This document shows positions 24,676-34,323 of a stretch of DNA of 56,091 bases, in pieces; the stretch's first letter is position 1, and every line of letters begins with the position of its first letter. Both the position numbers and the translations under genes were made by a program. Source of the stretch: an uncultured Bacteroidales bacterium (GTDB lineage: Bacteria; Bacteroidota; Bacteroidia; Bacteroidales; UBA932); assembly GCA_944322605.1 (NCBI GenBank), contig CALUPD010000017.1:1-56091 (forward strand), read 5' to 3'. Below the pieces are notes generated by a model. That model saw only the letters and a list, made by a program, of their open reading frames with translations. It was not told where the DNA came from and searched no databases.

Positions 24676-25050
24676 TCAATGATTATGGCAATGATGCCCG
24701 CCTTCATCATGGTGATGGCAGCTTTCACCTGAGTCTTCCAGCTTGCCCTTGACAAAAGAATCCAGGACCTGATCGATATTGCCCGAGCAGCCGCGTATGA
24801 CTTCTATGCCATGCGAAGAAAGCACATTGAGCGCGCCCGGCCCCATGTTGCCGGCCAGCATGACGGTTATTCCCATTTCTTGCAACGTATCGGCGATATT
24901 AGACTTGCAGCCGCATCCTTGCGGTGACGGGAGGGTTTCTTTGGATACGGTCTCGTCCTTGTCCGACAGAGTATAGATCGTATAATACTCGCAATGGCCG
25001 AAATGATCATCTACGCAATTGCCTCGCGTAGGAATAGCAATTTTTCTCAT
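24676..25050 (-). CDS. NifX/NifB-like dinitrogenase iron-molybdenum cofactor domain protein
   Basis: 124 residues, starting MRKIAIPTRGNCVDDHFGHC, with GCGCKSNIADTLQEMGITVMLAGNMGPGAL, typical of the small NifX/NafY/MTH1175-like family that binds metal clusters. The C-terminus is a metal-binding tail (CHHHDEGGHHCHNH). There is no nitrogenase context here; such genes are common in anaerobes that do not fix nitrogen. It may buffer or deliver Fe, Ni or Mo. Stands alone after mutAB. A weak hairpin at 25151-25173 on its upstream side is not its terminator. Confidence 0.85.
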   Translation of the reverse strand: MRKIAIPTRGNCVDDHFGHCEYYTIYTLSDKDETVSKETLPSPQGCGCKSNIADTLQEMGITVMLAGNMGPGALNVLSSHGIEVIRGCSGNIDQVLDSFVKGKLEDSGESCHHHDEGGHHCHNH

Positions 25051-25514
25051 GATATGTAAGATAATTTAAAATGCCCGTCCGCACTCATGTCCTCTGCAAG
25101 ACTGCCGGACTTTTCTGCGGACAGCCATTGGTTCAACAATCAAAACCCGGTGGCGGCCAAAAGGCAGCCGCCAGCAAATAATCTGCTAATATAGTCATTT
25201 TTCACTGCCGCTGTCGAAAAACCGCCGCCCTGATTTTCCATGACCGCAATCGGCAAAAACGAAGCGGGACAATATCGGCGGACTATCACGGCCATCGGCA
25301 TTCCCCGACCCCGTGCATGAAAAAAGCGCCCCGGAAAAAGAATTCAGGCCTTTCGAAAATAAGAAATCCTAATGCGCTGATGCACATTAGGATTTTCAAA
25401 TCAAGCGAAACCCGGAAAGCACCCTTTCGAGCCGCTTCATAAAAACAGGAATAATCCTATTAATTCATGGCAGGCAAAGGAAAAAACGCCCTGTTGCCCG
25501 AACCGGCAACCGGA
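25051..25514. other. Intergenic region with two hairpins, no gene
   Basis: A 464-bp gap between two minus-strand genes. TGGCGGCC/GGCAGCCGCCA forms a hairpin at 25151-25173, and a clean terminator lies at 25365-25398. I see no supported reading frame and no good promoter match. Confidence 0.5.
25365..25398 (-). terminator. Terminator of the surface-lipoprotein operon
   Basis: AATCCTAATG (25365-25374) pairs perfectly with CATTAGGATT (25385-25394) around a 10-nt loop. On the minus strand it is followed by TTCTTATTTT. It lies 120 nt past the stop of the last lipoprotein gene. Confidence 0.75.
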
Positions 25515-26911
25515 TTAATCCGTAACCATATACCACCACAGGCTCTGTAGTCCTAACGGGGTAACTGATATTTTCTTTCCGGCAAAGCTCTTGCCGTTGT
25601 CGCCTACCTGGTCTATCCACCTGTCGCTCGAAACCGTTATGCCATGAACCCGCTCCATCCAAGCATCGATGGTTTCGGTCGTCCCGGCATTGAAGTCGAT
25701 AACCACTCCGTATGCCGCATTTGTGGCAGGAGAATATCCGAACACGATTCCGTCATCGGTAACGGTAGCCGTACCGCAATCCCTTGCGCTTTCAAGGTAT
25801 TCGAAAGAACCTGTTTCCGTATCTACGCGGAACGGATAAACCACGCCGTCAAGCCTGTAATTGCATACAATCCATTTTCCGTTATGGCTGACATTATTGT
25901 ATGAAGCTTCGAGATAAGGATTGGTAACCACTTCTATGCCCGTGCCTGTATTTACCGCCTCGCTGTTATCAACGCCTATGTTGAACATCCTGTCATCCTT
26001 ATAATACACAAGGCCGAAGCTGTCCCATTCGGAACCGTAGATAACCGATCCGTCGGACGAACAGCCTCTCAGGTAAACGCCGTTTTCAAGAGGAAGTCCT
26101 CCGGCATTCAGCTCAGGCATATCGAGTATGGTCTGTTCCCCGTTGACCCATTTGCAAGGAGCGACCTTATAAAATTCGGCGTCATCTATCGAGCAGCTTC
26201 CCACGATAACGCTTCCATCGGCAGACATGCCTGTAGGCCAAGGCCTTGAATAACCCGGCTGGCAGCTAAGAGGAGTCCTTCCCCCGTCGATATAAATATC
26301 GGCGACCACGCCCATCTTGTTTTCAATTATCAATGTCCTTCCGTCATCGCTTATCGCCCCTACCGAATCATAAGTCTCGTTTCCTTCAGGAGGCGTTTCG
26401 AGATCTATCTCGGTAGTATCGCCTGTAGTAAAGTCTATCACGAAGCATTCGTCATCAAAGACATCCCCCCCTACATTATAGACTCTGAGATATGCATAAT
26501 ACCTTCCGTTCTTTGAAAGAGCTCCCATTACGCTATTGTCGAATTCCCTGAAAGAGCTTCTGAACATGGCTGGAAGCTGGCTTACATTGAAAGTGGCCTC
26601 CGCCGTGCCGTTGGCAAACTTCACGCTGCCGGTGCGCTGTTCTTCTGCATTATTTTCATCGCACCATATATCCACGGAATTGCCGGATTTCTCCCCTATA
26701 TGGATGAATGAATTATTGGTTGTAGCTGTCCAGTCCCTCCATTCGTTTCCACTGACACCGTAATCCTTTCATCGCCGGTATAAGAGAACGTGTACGATTC
26801 GATATCAAGGTTCAAATAAAAATCTTTTTTCGACGGGCCTTCTTCCGTACATGCGGAAAGCCCTATTATCGTCAATGCGGCAATAACCGCAATATTCATG
26901 ATCTTTTTCAT
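25515..26911 (-). pseudogene. BACON-domain, HAF-like repeat surface lipoprotein, frameshifted
   Basis: Starts at the ATG at 26911 (MKKIMNIAVIAALTIIGLSAC), a lipoprotein signal with Cys 21. A BACON-like strand (ESYTFSYTGDERITVSVETN) is then cut off: that frame stops at 26696. The expected WRDWTATTNNSFIHIGEKSG continues in the next frame from about 26735 and runs open to 25515. One base appears missing near 26736. The large second part has repeats of the form SADGSVIVGS/SDDGRTLIIEN, resembling HAF or beta-propeller repeats. Probably surface-exposed, binding glycan or protein; function unknown. Could be true decay, an assembly error or a reversible switch. Confidence 0.75.
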
Positions 26912-26985
26912 ATTTATATTCTTTAACGGCCTGCAAACGACGGCATTGCCTGAAAAAACCTTCGCCTGCAAGCATTTGATTTAAT

Positions 26986-28428
26986 TTATTCAGGCAATGT
27001 CCGGTATTCGGTAAGAGTGACAGGTCCCCATCCGCCTTCGCGAGGGCCGTTTTCGTTAAACGGAAACGCCGTAGCGTAATACCTTGTATCAGGAGATGTT
27101 ACCTGGCCTGTAGCACCGCTGCTCGTCTCCATCCAATCGTATTCTCCGTTCCCCATATGAAGATACCCGAGAGTCTGGTTCAAAAGATACGTTTGGTAGA
27201 ACAATGTTCCCAGATAATACTCGTTCCACCTGTTGCCGTCCTCGTCCACTCCGTTCTCTAATATATCGTCATACCAATCGGCCCCTACCGTTTCATAGAA
27301 ATAGCCGAAAACCGTATCGTCGGCATCGAAATGGTAGTAACCGCCCGCAGTGGTTATATTGTCCACGGTGACATTCACTGCATTAGGAAGATCAAGGCTC
27401 TCGTCGAAAGCAGGGGTAGCCCACGAATAATGCTTTGCCCCGGCAAGCTTGCCTTCCTTATCGTAAATAACGATATATACCTCTATCGGATTGCTGTTTT
27501 CCAACGTATACGTGGTGACAGGCATCTCGATAGGCTCGCCGTCGGACGACATGCAATTGAAATTATTGGTTTCCCATTGGCCGAGCATCAAAGGTATGTC
27601 ATTGAAGAAGCCGCTTGACAATATGTATTCCGCGTCGGTAGCGGCCGTTTCGGTAACTGCCAAAATCACATGCCCGCAAAGCTCGTTAGGAGTAACAGTA
27701 TAACGGCCTTCGTATATGTTTATTTCACTGCTGATTTCCACATTAGGGCACTCTCCCGTGGCATATGTCCTGAACGGTATTGCGAACCTGTTGGTTTCCA
27801 TGCCCTTTCTGTCTTCCCCGACAGCGTAGAACACATAATCCGTCGAAGGCTGCAAATCGAAATAGTTGACGCAACCGTAGTTATTCACTTCGACAAGATA
27901 GCTTCCGTCGATTTCCCCGCTTTCGAAACGTTCCTGATCTTCAGCCGTTCCCAAATAATAACGGCATTGGTATATTTCAGGAGGAAAAGCGATCCTGAAA
28001 CCGGCAGTGCTGTCCAACGCGTATTGCAACTGCACGTCCAACCTCGCGTCTGCCGTAGACGTTTTCACCACGTTTATGCCTCCGCTATGGTTTTCAGAAG
28101 AATAAGCCCTTGCGAAAATGGAATAAATCGTAGTCGCTTCAAGACCGGAAAACTCCACTTCCGCAGCTTCGTTGCCATCGACCTCGACGATGCTTTCCAA
28201 AGAGCCGTCCGTAAACGCGCCGAGGTCGCCATCCTTGCCTATGGCATACTCGAAACGCGCCGCGCTTTCATCAGGGGTAAACAATACGTTTATTTTCGTC
28301 GGATCATCCGATTCGAGTATTTCTATCTTGATTTTCGGAGGATTTACGGGCAACTCCTCCTTTTCCGAGCAAGCTGCCGCCAAAACGGCTGCCGTCGAAA
28401 TCGCTATCAGTCTAAAAATCGATTTCAT
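26986..28428 (-). CDS. Fn3-like surface lipoprotein
   Basis: 480 residues with a lipoprotein signal MKSIFRLIAISTAAVLAAAC (Cys 20) followed by SEKEE. The next region has Fn3-like repeats (GLEATTIYSIFARAYS and LQPSTDYVFYAVGEDRKGM are typical domain ends). The last 200 residues are Tyr/Asp/Glu-rich with GGYYHFDADDTVFGYFYET and end in a Trp/Gly-rich tail. It begins 2 bp after the larger Fn3 gene stops. It is the only one of the three lipoproteins with an unbroken frame and full signal. Substrate unknown. Confidence 0.75.
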   Translation of the reverse strand: MKSIFRLIAISTAAVLAAACSEKEELPVNPPKIKIEILESDDPTKINVLFTPDESAARFEYAIGKDGDLGAFTDGSLESIVEVDGNEAAEVEFSGLEATTIYSIFARAYSSENHSGGINVVKTSTADARLDVQLQYALDSTAGFRIAFPPEIYQCRYYLGTAEDQERFESGEIDGSYLVEVNNYGCVNYFDLQPSTDYVFYAVGEDRKGMETNRFAIPFRTYATGECPNVEISSEINIYEGRYTVTPNELCGHVILAVTETAATDAEYILSSGFFNDIPLMLGQWETNNFNCMSSDGEPIEMPVTTYTLENSNPIEVYIVIYDKEGKLAGAKHYSWATPAFDESLDLPNAVNVTVDNITTAGGYYHFDADDTVFGYFYETVGADWYDDILENGVDEDGNRWNEYYLGTLFYQTYLLNQTLGYLHMGNGEYDWMETSSGATGQVTSPDTRYYATAFPFNENGPREGGWGPVTLTEYRTLPE

Positions 28429-28430
28429 AT

Positions 28431-30720
28431 TTATTTCCTGGTTTCTTCGACATTCATTATTTCTATAGGAGCAAGAACACCGTCCAAATCGAATGGAGCG
28501 GCAAGGATATAACCGTTCGAATTAAGGTAAGTGACTATGCCCTTCTGCGCAGTCCTGTATTCCACATGCCAGTTCTGATCGATTTGGTCGGCGAATTCGC
28601 TTGCGCTAAGAGGAAACATATCATCGCCAAGAGCTACATAGAATTTAGACACGAATTCATTAGGAGTGGCATCGTACCTTATCTCCCAGCTTGCGTAACC
28701 GTCGAATTGACAAGAAGTCACGTCAATAGCGACTTTCGCCTCAGGATTGCCGGCAAATTCATATGCCTTGGTAGACGCTTCTATCATTACGACCTCGCCG
28801 GCGACACCTTTTTCATCCAATGGAGCGAAGGCAAATACGTAGTTCTTTTCAGCAGAAAGCCCTGTTATCTCGAATTCGCCGTTCTTTGTAACCGGAGGAT
28901 AAGGATTGCCCACTACAAGGGTCCTCTTCAATGCGGTTTCGCTATAGGTCATGTCTTTGACAGCATAGTTATACGCCATGCCGACGGCATTGCTTCCAAG
29001 CGTAATATTGAAAGTCGCTTCATGTGTCCCTACTTCCACAAGAGACGCAGAACCTTCCGCATCGCCTGCTTCGTCAAGTGATTTGGTCGAATACTGTATG
29101 GCGTTGGCCTTTCCTATCTTGCCGTCCTTGTCCTTTGCCAACACGATCAAAGTATAATCGTATCCCGGCTGCAACCATGTAATCGTAGTATCTTTTACTC
29201 CGCCTTCCATATAAACCTGGCTGCTGCATATTGCCGAAAGCCGGATGCTCTCATAAGCGGCAGTTCCTTCTTCTACATGGGAATCGGTATTGAACACATA
29301 AATGCATTCCAAATCCGGATCGGAAGCCGTGATTTTGAACGTGGCGTTATCGTATGCCGAATTTTCTTCGCTTACCGTCACGGATATATCGCTTTCATCG
29401 AATACGATTTCAGGAAGGGTTATCGGCTCCCATATTTCCATATCGTGGTCATATGAGCCGTCAAGCCTTACAGGAATGCCGCCTGCCATATACTGTCCAG
29501 CCGGTTCCAGCTGGTACATAGGAGCGAACATCCTCATGCTGAAAGTCATGTCGTCAGAATATTCGCCATATTGAGGATTGCTGAATCCCATGCCTATATA
29601 GTTTTCCCAATCCCAAATGAAATCCCCTTCCGGACACATCGCGCTGCGCGGGCCGACTACGAAATAGTATTTGGAATATATTTCCTTGTCCATCTTGACG
29701 TCTATGGTGGCGTCAGTGCTTGTCACATTGCTCACAAGTATCTCGAATACAGCCGGAACATACTCCTTGGTTTCGAAATCCCCGGTTACAATCTCGCTCC
29801 TGTTGTTTTTCGTGCCGATTGAATATACGTATAAAGTATACTCCGTTTCAGGTTCGAGCTGGGAAATCAGGACGGTTTTCGAATCGCCGTCCAGGTTTTC
29901 GTTTCTGAACCGGCTGTCTTCAGGCTGAGGCTCGCCTTTTACGGCGCAAGCATAAGAAAAGCTCATCGAATTGCTGGCCTTCACAGTCACGCTGGCGGAC
30001 CTGACATCTGCAACGATGCTTTCTATCGAAATCACGGGAGTCACTGACGTCTTGAAAGGATAGTACACCCTTTCTGAAACCGCGCCTTCGGAATTCGCCG
30101 CTGCGGCCACTATCGTATAATTGGTATTTTCAGCAAGGCCGTCTTTGGTGACTTTCTGCTGCGAGCCGGATTCTATCTTCTCCGACAATTCCACTGTTTC
30201 AAGTTCCGCCGAACTTTCCGTAACTATATACGACATCGAAACAGCGTTCAAAGGAACAAGCTCGAAAGAGACCGAATTGGACGACACTTCCACATTTTCG
30301 ACAGATACCGACGGCATAATCGTAGTAGCCGCCGTTTTCTCCACCTTGTCGCAAGCCAGCCCTTCAGGGCTTGTAGCATAAACGCTGACTACGTATTCCA
30401 CACCTTCTTCCAGTCCTTCTTCAGTAATTGTCAAAGAATTACGACCGTCGAGCATTTCAGTCTCATACGTCGCGCCCGCAATGTTTTCCGCGCGTTCCAC
30501 CGCATATGATACCGACACTGCGTTCTCGGCAGCAATTTCAAATTCGATCGAAGTCGCGGTCGTGGATACAATCTGCAACGATACTGTCGCAGGTTTTGTT
30601 TTTTCAGTTTCCTTGCACGAAGGCATGCAAAGTGCAAGTACAAGGGCGGCCCATCATGACAACCGACCCCGGCAGCAGCCTTGACAGGCCGCTGCCGAAT
30701 AATTCATTCTTAGGTCTCAT
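28431..30720 (-). pseudogene. Large Fn3-repeat surface lipoprotein with frameshift in the signal peptide
   Basis: The long frame (30626-28431, 731 codons) begins MPSCKETEKTKPATVSL, with only three residues before the would-be lipid Cys. Upstream in that frame is AALVLALC, a proper lipobox core, then a stop at 30654-30656. The missing basic start is in another frame, from ATG 30720 (MRPKNELFGSGLSRLLPGSV). A one-base change near 30650 would join them into a normal lipoprotein signal. The mature part has about six Fn3-like units, each ending LEPETEYTLYVYS-like. First gene of the lipoprotein operon. Confidence 0.7.
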
Positions 30721-30865
30721 AATTTTTGTTGTTAAGTAATGTTTCGTGCCTATAAAAGCCCCTTCCGCCCCTTGGCGGGAGACGGAAATTCACCTATAAG
30801 GATACCAAAACCATAATGAAAAAACAAGGGAAAAAGAATCTTTTGCGATTTCCAGAAAATACTGC

Positions 30866-31927
30866 CTACAAGGCCATGCACCGCCCTTTGATTTCTTCAA
30901 GCAAACGGTAGGTATCGACAAGCTGCACGAAGGATGACTTGCTGCAAGAACGGGAAAGGCGACCTTCCACTATTTCCGCGAATGTATCTATTTCAGAATA
31001 AAACCCTTGCGACACCATCTGGTTATTAGCGGCAAGAGGGACAAAACCGTTCCGGCCATACAACACGGTCCTGGCAGCCGTCTTGGGCATGACCTTCTCG
31101 ACAGGAAGGCCCATTACGGAACCTTGCTTGGGACAGAACACGAGCGATTCCAAATTTTCGCAGCTGTAAATCCCCGCCCCGGTATTGACGACAAGGATTT
31201 CGGAAGCCTCTTTCCATGAATAGTCGGTCGACAGCTCAAGGTTTCCGCATGCGCCGCCTGAATGCTCAAGAACGACAAAGTACGTAACCCCTCCCCGTTT
31301 CGATATTATCTTGCGCGCATATTTCAGTTCGGCCTTTCCAAAAAGATAAATCGCCAGATCAATCGGATGTATGAACAATTCCGCCATTTCGTCCCCTTCA
31401 GGATACAAGCCTGTCTTATATGAGAAAGTGTACGATACCGCCTTGTTTTTGCCGAGCTTTTTCCCGAGGATCTCCGCGCAAGGGGAATATCTTTTCTGCA
31501 AGCCGGCGACAACGGCAGGAGAACCCGCTTCCCGAGTCATCGCCGCTATCTTTTCCAATTCAGCCAAAGTACGGCACGGCGGCTTTTCCACGAACAGGGA
31601 CTTTCCGGAGGCAATCACCCTGGACGACAATTCGAAATGGGAGGCAGGACCTGTCGAAACGAACACTCCGGCGATTTCAGGATCATCGAGCATGACCGAA
31701 ATGTCCGTCAGGGCCGTGATTCCCGGATATTTCTTCTCTATCAGAGAAGCCTTCACCCTATCGCGGCATACGATATATTTAAGAGGTATGTCCAAATACC
31801 GTATGACAGGGTACAGGTTGTTCATGCTATGCCCGCCTATTCCGACGAAAGCATATTTCTTAGAATATGTTTTTGACAGAAGTATCCTGCTTTTATAACT
31901 CTTGTACCTGTCTATCAAACCTCTCAT
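30866..31927 (-). CDS. Gfo/Idh/MocA-family oxidoreductase
   Basis: 353 residues. A 25-residue basic N-terminal extension precedes the Rossmann start YAFVGIGGHSMNNLYPVIRY. The family signature FVEKPPCRT (about residue 113) and HPIDLAIYLFG are visible. These NAD(P)-dependent enzymes oxidise or reduce sugars and related polyols. It follows the radical SAM gene by 53 bp on the same strand, so the two may act in one pathway, perhaps on a modified sugar or cell-surface metabolite; this is inference. Confidence 0.85.
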   Translation of the reverse strand: MRGLIDRYKSYKSRILLSKTYSKKYAFVGIGGHSMNNLYPVIRYLDIPLKYIVCRDRVKASLIEKKYPGITALTDISVMLDDPEIAGVFVSTGPASHFELSSRVIASGKSLFVEKPPCRTLAELEKIAAMTREAGSPAVVAGLQKRYSPCAEILGKKLGKNKAVSYTFSYKTGLYPEGDEMAELFIHPIDLAIYLFGKAELKYARKIISKRGGVTYFVVLEHSGGACGNLELSTDYSWKEASEILVVNTGAGIYSCENLESLVFCPKQGSVMGLPVEKVMPKTAARTVLYGRNGFVPLAANNQMVSQGFYSEIDTFAEIVEGRLSRSCSKSSFVQLVDTYRLLEEIKGRCMAL

Positions 31928-31980
31928 ACCGGATTTATTAAAAATATTTTCAAAAATGCATCTGAGACTCGCGGCCGGGC

Positions 31981-33054
31981 CTATTGCCCTTTGGATTTAA
32001 GGAACTCCCGGTAAGTCATCGTCCTGTCGGACGACCAGCAATATTTCCCGTACCCCGCCTCTATCAATTTTTTAGGCAGGACCTTCTCGAAATTCCTCAA
32101 AAGGACTATGTCGTATTTTCTATGGAAGTTTATCCAGCACCCGTTGCACTTCACATATTTTTTCTGCACCGCGCATGAAGCGGCGGAGTTGAAAATCTCG
32201 TCTAAGCTCTTTTCATACACGTTCCCAAGAAAGACATCAAGATTCTGGCACACCGGGACATTGCCGTCAGGATGTATCACAAGAGAGCTTCTTATGCTAT
32301 GGCAGCCCAATTCCAAAGCCCCTTTCCTCCACTGGTCATACAAGGCAAGGAAATCATAGTTTTCCTGAGTGGCATGGATATTTTCAGGTATTTTGGATAT
32401 GAAATCATCGCTGTCTATCGTCTCCTGGTCTTCCGTAGTATCGAAAAACGCCATATTCCCGTACACTCCTATCCTGACATCAATATCGTATTTCTTGGCC
32501 ACGTTTATGACATGCTCCATGTCTTTCAGGCTGTTGAACGGAGAAAGGCAGAACATCAGAGATACAGGCAACAGCCCCCTGCACTCCTCGACCACCTTAA
32601 TGACCTTGTCGTAGCCGTCCCTTCCACGCATATTCCTGTACGTCCCGGCATCGCCGTCAAGGGACACGTACAATCTCGCAGGCGTATACTTCCTTACCGC
32701 ATCTATGACTTTTTCAGGAGCGAGGCAATTCGAAAGCAAATGATAATTGGGATGATTTTCCTTGAACCATGCGAGTATCTCGTCAGCCTGCGGATGCAAT
32801 ATGAATTCCCCGCCTTCTAAGCCGACCGACGTTGCCGAAGTTATGCATTTGCTTTGCATGATCTTCACTATTTCGTCCTTGGGCATATGCACGACTTCCT
32901 TGTTCCAGATCATGCAATGCCTGCATCTGGACTGGCACAGGCTTGTTGCATATATCATCAAAGAAGACAGCTTCTTATGCCGCTGGAACATGTTATTGTT
33001 CACAAACAGCATCCCGTTCCTCAAATAATCCCCGGTTTTATACACTTTATCCAT
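31981..33054 (-). CDS. Radical SAM/SPASM-domain protein
   Basis: 357 residues from the ATG at 33054 (MDKVYKTGDYLRNGMLFVNN); in-frame upstream residues look non-coding. The cluster motif is SLCQSRCRHCMIW (CxxxCxxC), with GLEGGEF after it for SAM binding. The C-terminal SPASM region has CQNLDVFLGNVYEKSLDEIF and KKYVKCNGCWINFHRK, for further Fe-S clusters. Such proteins modify peptides, proteins or sugars. No precursor peptide gene is obvious. Promoter at 33096-33128. Confidence 0.85.
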   Translation of the reverse strand: MDKVYKTGDYLRNGMLFVNNNMFQRHKKLSSLMIYATSLCQSRCRHCMIWNKEVVHMPKDEIVKIMQSKCITSATSVGLEGGEFILHPQADEILAWFKENHPNYHLLSNCLAPEKVIDAVRKYTPARLYVSLDGDAGTYRNMRGRDGYDKVIKVVEECRGLLPVSLMFCLSPFNSLKDMEHVINVAKKYDIDVRIGVYGNMAFFDTTEDQETIDSDDFISKIPENIHATQENYDFLALYDQWRKGALELGCHSIRSSLVIHPDGNVPVCQNLDVFLGNVYEKSLDEIFNSAASCAVQKKYVKCNGCWINFHRKYDIVLLRNFEKVLPKKLIEAGYGKYCWSSDRTMTYREFLKSKGQ

Positions 33055-33095
33055 TCTGAAAAATTTTACAAATGCGGACGAACTGCATTGGAAAG

Positions 33096-33128
33096 CAAAA
33101 ATACTAAAAATCACGGAAGAATTACAAA
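33096..33128 (-). promoter_or_regulatory. Promoter of the radical SAM gene
   Basis: Minus strand: TTTG (33125-33128), 21 nt, TATTTTTG (33096-33103), about 42 nt before the start codon. Confidence 0.5.
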
Positions 33129-33176
33129 ACCCGCGAAAGAAAGGCAGCAGGGCAAAGCCAACTGGCAAGTGCCGCG

Positions 33177-33195
33177 CTTCGGTGTTGAATCTGCA
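33177..33195. repeat. 19-bp repeat, copy 2 (solo IS-end candidate)
   Basis: Identical to 279-297 and in the same orientation, but with no transposase beside it. It may be the scar of an excised or decayed IS30-family element, or the repeat may be a host motif used by the IS. It lies about 50 bp upstream of the radical SAM promoter. Confidence 0.5.
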
Positions 33196-33320
33196 TAAAG
33201 GCGGACAGGCATGCACGCCTCGCCTCCGGCCAAAAATAGGAACTAAATAGTAAAATCCCTGAAAATTTGACAAATTCCGTAAAAGATCAGGCATGCCGAA
33301 CGCGATAGGAAAGCGCGCTA

Positions 33321-33350
33321 TAAAGAAAAAGGCCGCTTTGCAGCGGCCTT
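33321..33350 (-). terminator. tRNA-Lys terminator
   Basis: AAGGCCGCT (33329-33337) pairs with AGCGGCCTT (33342-33350) around a 4-nt loop. On the minus strand it is followed by TTTCTTTA. It lies 6 nt from the tRNA 3' end. Confidence 0.85.
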
Positions 33351-33355
33351 GTAAG

Positions 33356-33428
33356 TGGTCCCCGTGGGGCTCGAACCCACGACCCCAACATTAAGAGTGT
33401 CGTGCTCTACCAACTGAGCTAGAGAACC
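33356..33428 (-). tRNA. tRNA-Lys, anticodon CUU
   Basis: Minus strand, 73 nt. Acceptor GGTTCTC/GGGGACC (with G.U pairs), D arm GCTCAGTTGGTAGAGC, anticodon arm CGACA-CTCTTAA-TGTTG with anticodon CTT, T arm GTGGG-TTCGAGC-CCCAC. The 3' CCA is not encoded. Confidence 0.93.
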
Positions 33429-33496
33429 GTTTTTGACGGTGCAAATATAGGCATTATTTCCAATCCTCACAATATTTATTATAGAAATCTTCATAT

Positions 33497-33516
33497 ATTC
33501 GCAAAAATTTGCGAAT
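33497..33516 (+). promoter_or_regulatory. Palindrome just before gph
   Basis: ATTCGCAAAAATTTGCGAAT: perfect 9-bp arms around AA, four nt before the gph ATG. As RNA it would form a hairpin at the ribosome entry site; as DNA it could be an operator. Confidence 0.5.
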
Positions 33517-33520
33517 TTTT

Positions 33521-34195
33521 ATGAAAAAATTAGTGATTTTCGATTTGGACGGCACCCTTTTGGATTCCGTCAACGACTTGGCCGCATCAGTGAACCACGC
33601 CCTCGGAACATTCGGATACCCTGCAAGAACGGTGGCCGAAGTAAAAAGCTTTATCGGCAACGGTGTCACGAAGCTAATAGAAAGGGCATTGCCGGAAAAT
33701 CATAAAACAGGCGAAGATATAAGCAAAACGAAAAAGGAATTCATCTCATATTACAACATCCACGGGGCCGACATGACAACGCCTTTTGAAGGAATACCGG
33801 AACTTTTGGAAAACCTTCAGGACAAAGGCATAAAACTGGCCGTTGCCTCTAACAAATACAACGAAGGAGCCGTGAATCTCGTAAAACACTATTTCCCTGA
33901 CATAAGATTCGGTGCCGTATTAGGCCAAAACGAGACACGCCCTGTAAAACCGGACCCTGCCATAATTTTCGAGATATGCAGCAAGTGCGGCGTTTCCGTC
34001 GGAGAATCCATTTATGTGGGAGACTCCTATGTGGACATGGAAACCGCAAGAAATGCAGGAATCGAATGCATAGGCGTCACATGGGGATGCCAGACGGCAG
34101 AGGTCTTAAGCCGGTATTCCCCTCTTTGTGTCACGGGAAAAGCATGCGACATATTCGAAATCGCATGCGGGCAACCATGTCCCGGGACTTTATAG
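33521..34195 (+). CDS. gph: HAD-family phosphoglycolate phosphatase-like enzyme
   Basis: 224 residues from the ATG at 33521. HAD motif I FDLDGTLLDS (residues 6-15), motif II around VASNKYNEG, motif III lysine in KPDPAIIFEI, motif IV YVGDSYVDMETARNAG; the cap domain lies between motifs I and II. This fits Gph, which removes phosphate from 2-phosphoglycolate formed in DNA repair; related beta-phosphoglucomutase-type HADs cannot be excluded. Divergent from tRNA-Lys, with a palindrome at its start. Confidence 0.85.
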   Translation: MKKLVIFDLDGTLLDSVNDLAASVNHALGTFGYPARTVAEVKSFIGNGVTKLIERALPENHKTGEDISKTKKEFISYYNIHGADMTTPFEGIPELLENLQDKGIKLAVASNKYNEGAVNLVKHYFPDIRFGAVLGQNETRPVKPDPAIIFEICSKCGVSVGESIYVGDSYVDMETARNAGIECIGVTWGCQTAEVLSRYSPLCVTGKACDIFEIACGQPCPGTL

Positions 34196-34263
34196 GATAT
34201 ACACCTATTAAAAAGGCATCCTTCCCCTGCAAGTAGCCGCCATGCATTTATCTCTACACATAT

Positions 34264-34304
34264 AAAAAAAGAGACTGCATTTCGCATGAAACGCAGTCTC
34301 TTTA
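34264..34304. terminator. Bidirectional terminator between gph and buk
   Basis: AAAGAGACTGC (34268-34278) pairs with GCAGTCTCTTT (34293-34303). An A7 run on the left and TTT on the right allow use by both convergent genes. Confidence 0.85.
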
Positions 34305-34323
34305 ATAGACAAGCAGCACGGCA

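Noticed and set aside
33055-33294. N-terminal extension of the radical SAM protein
   Set aside because: The extra 80 residues cover a promoter and the IS-end repeat, so the start at 33054 is preferred.
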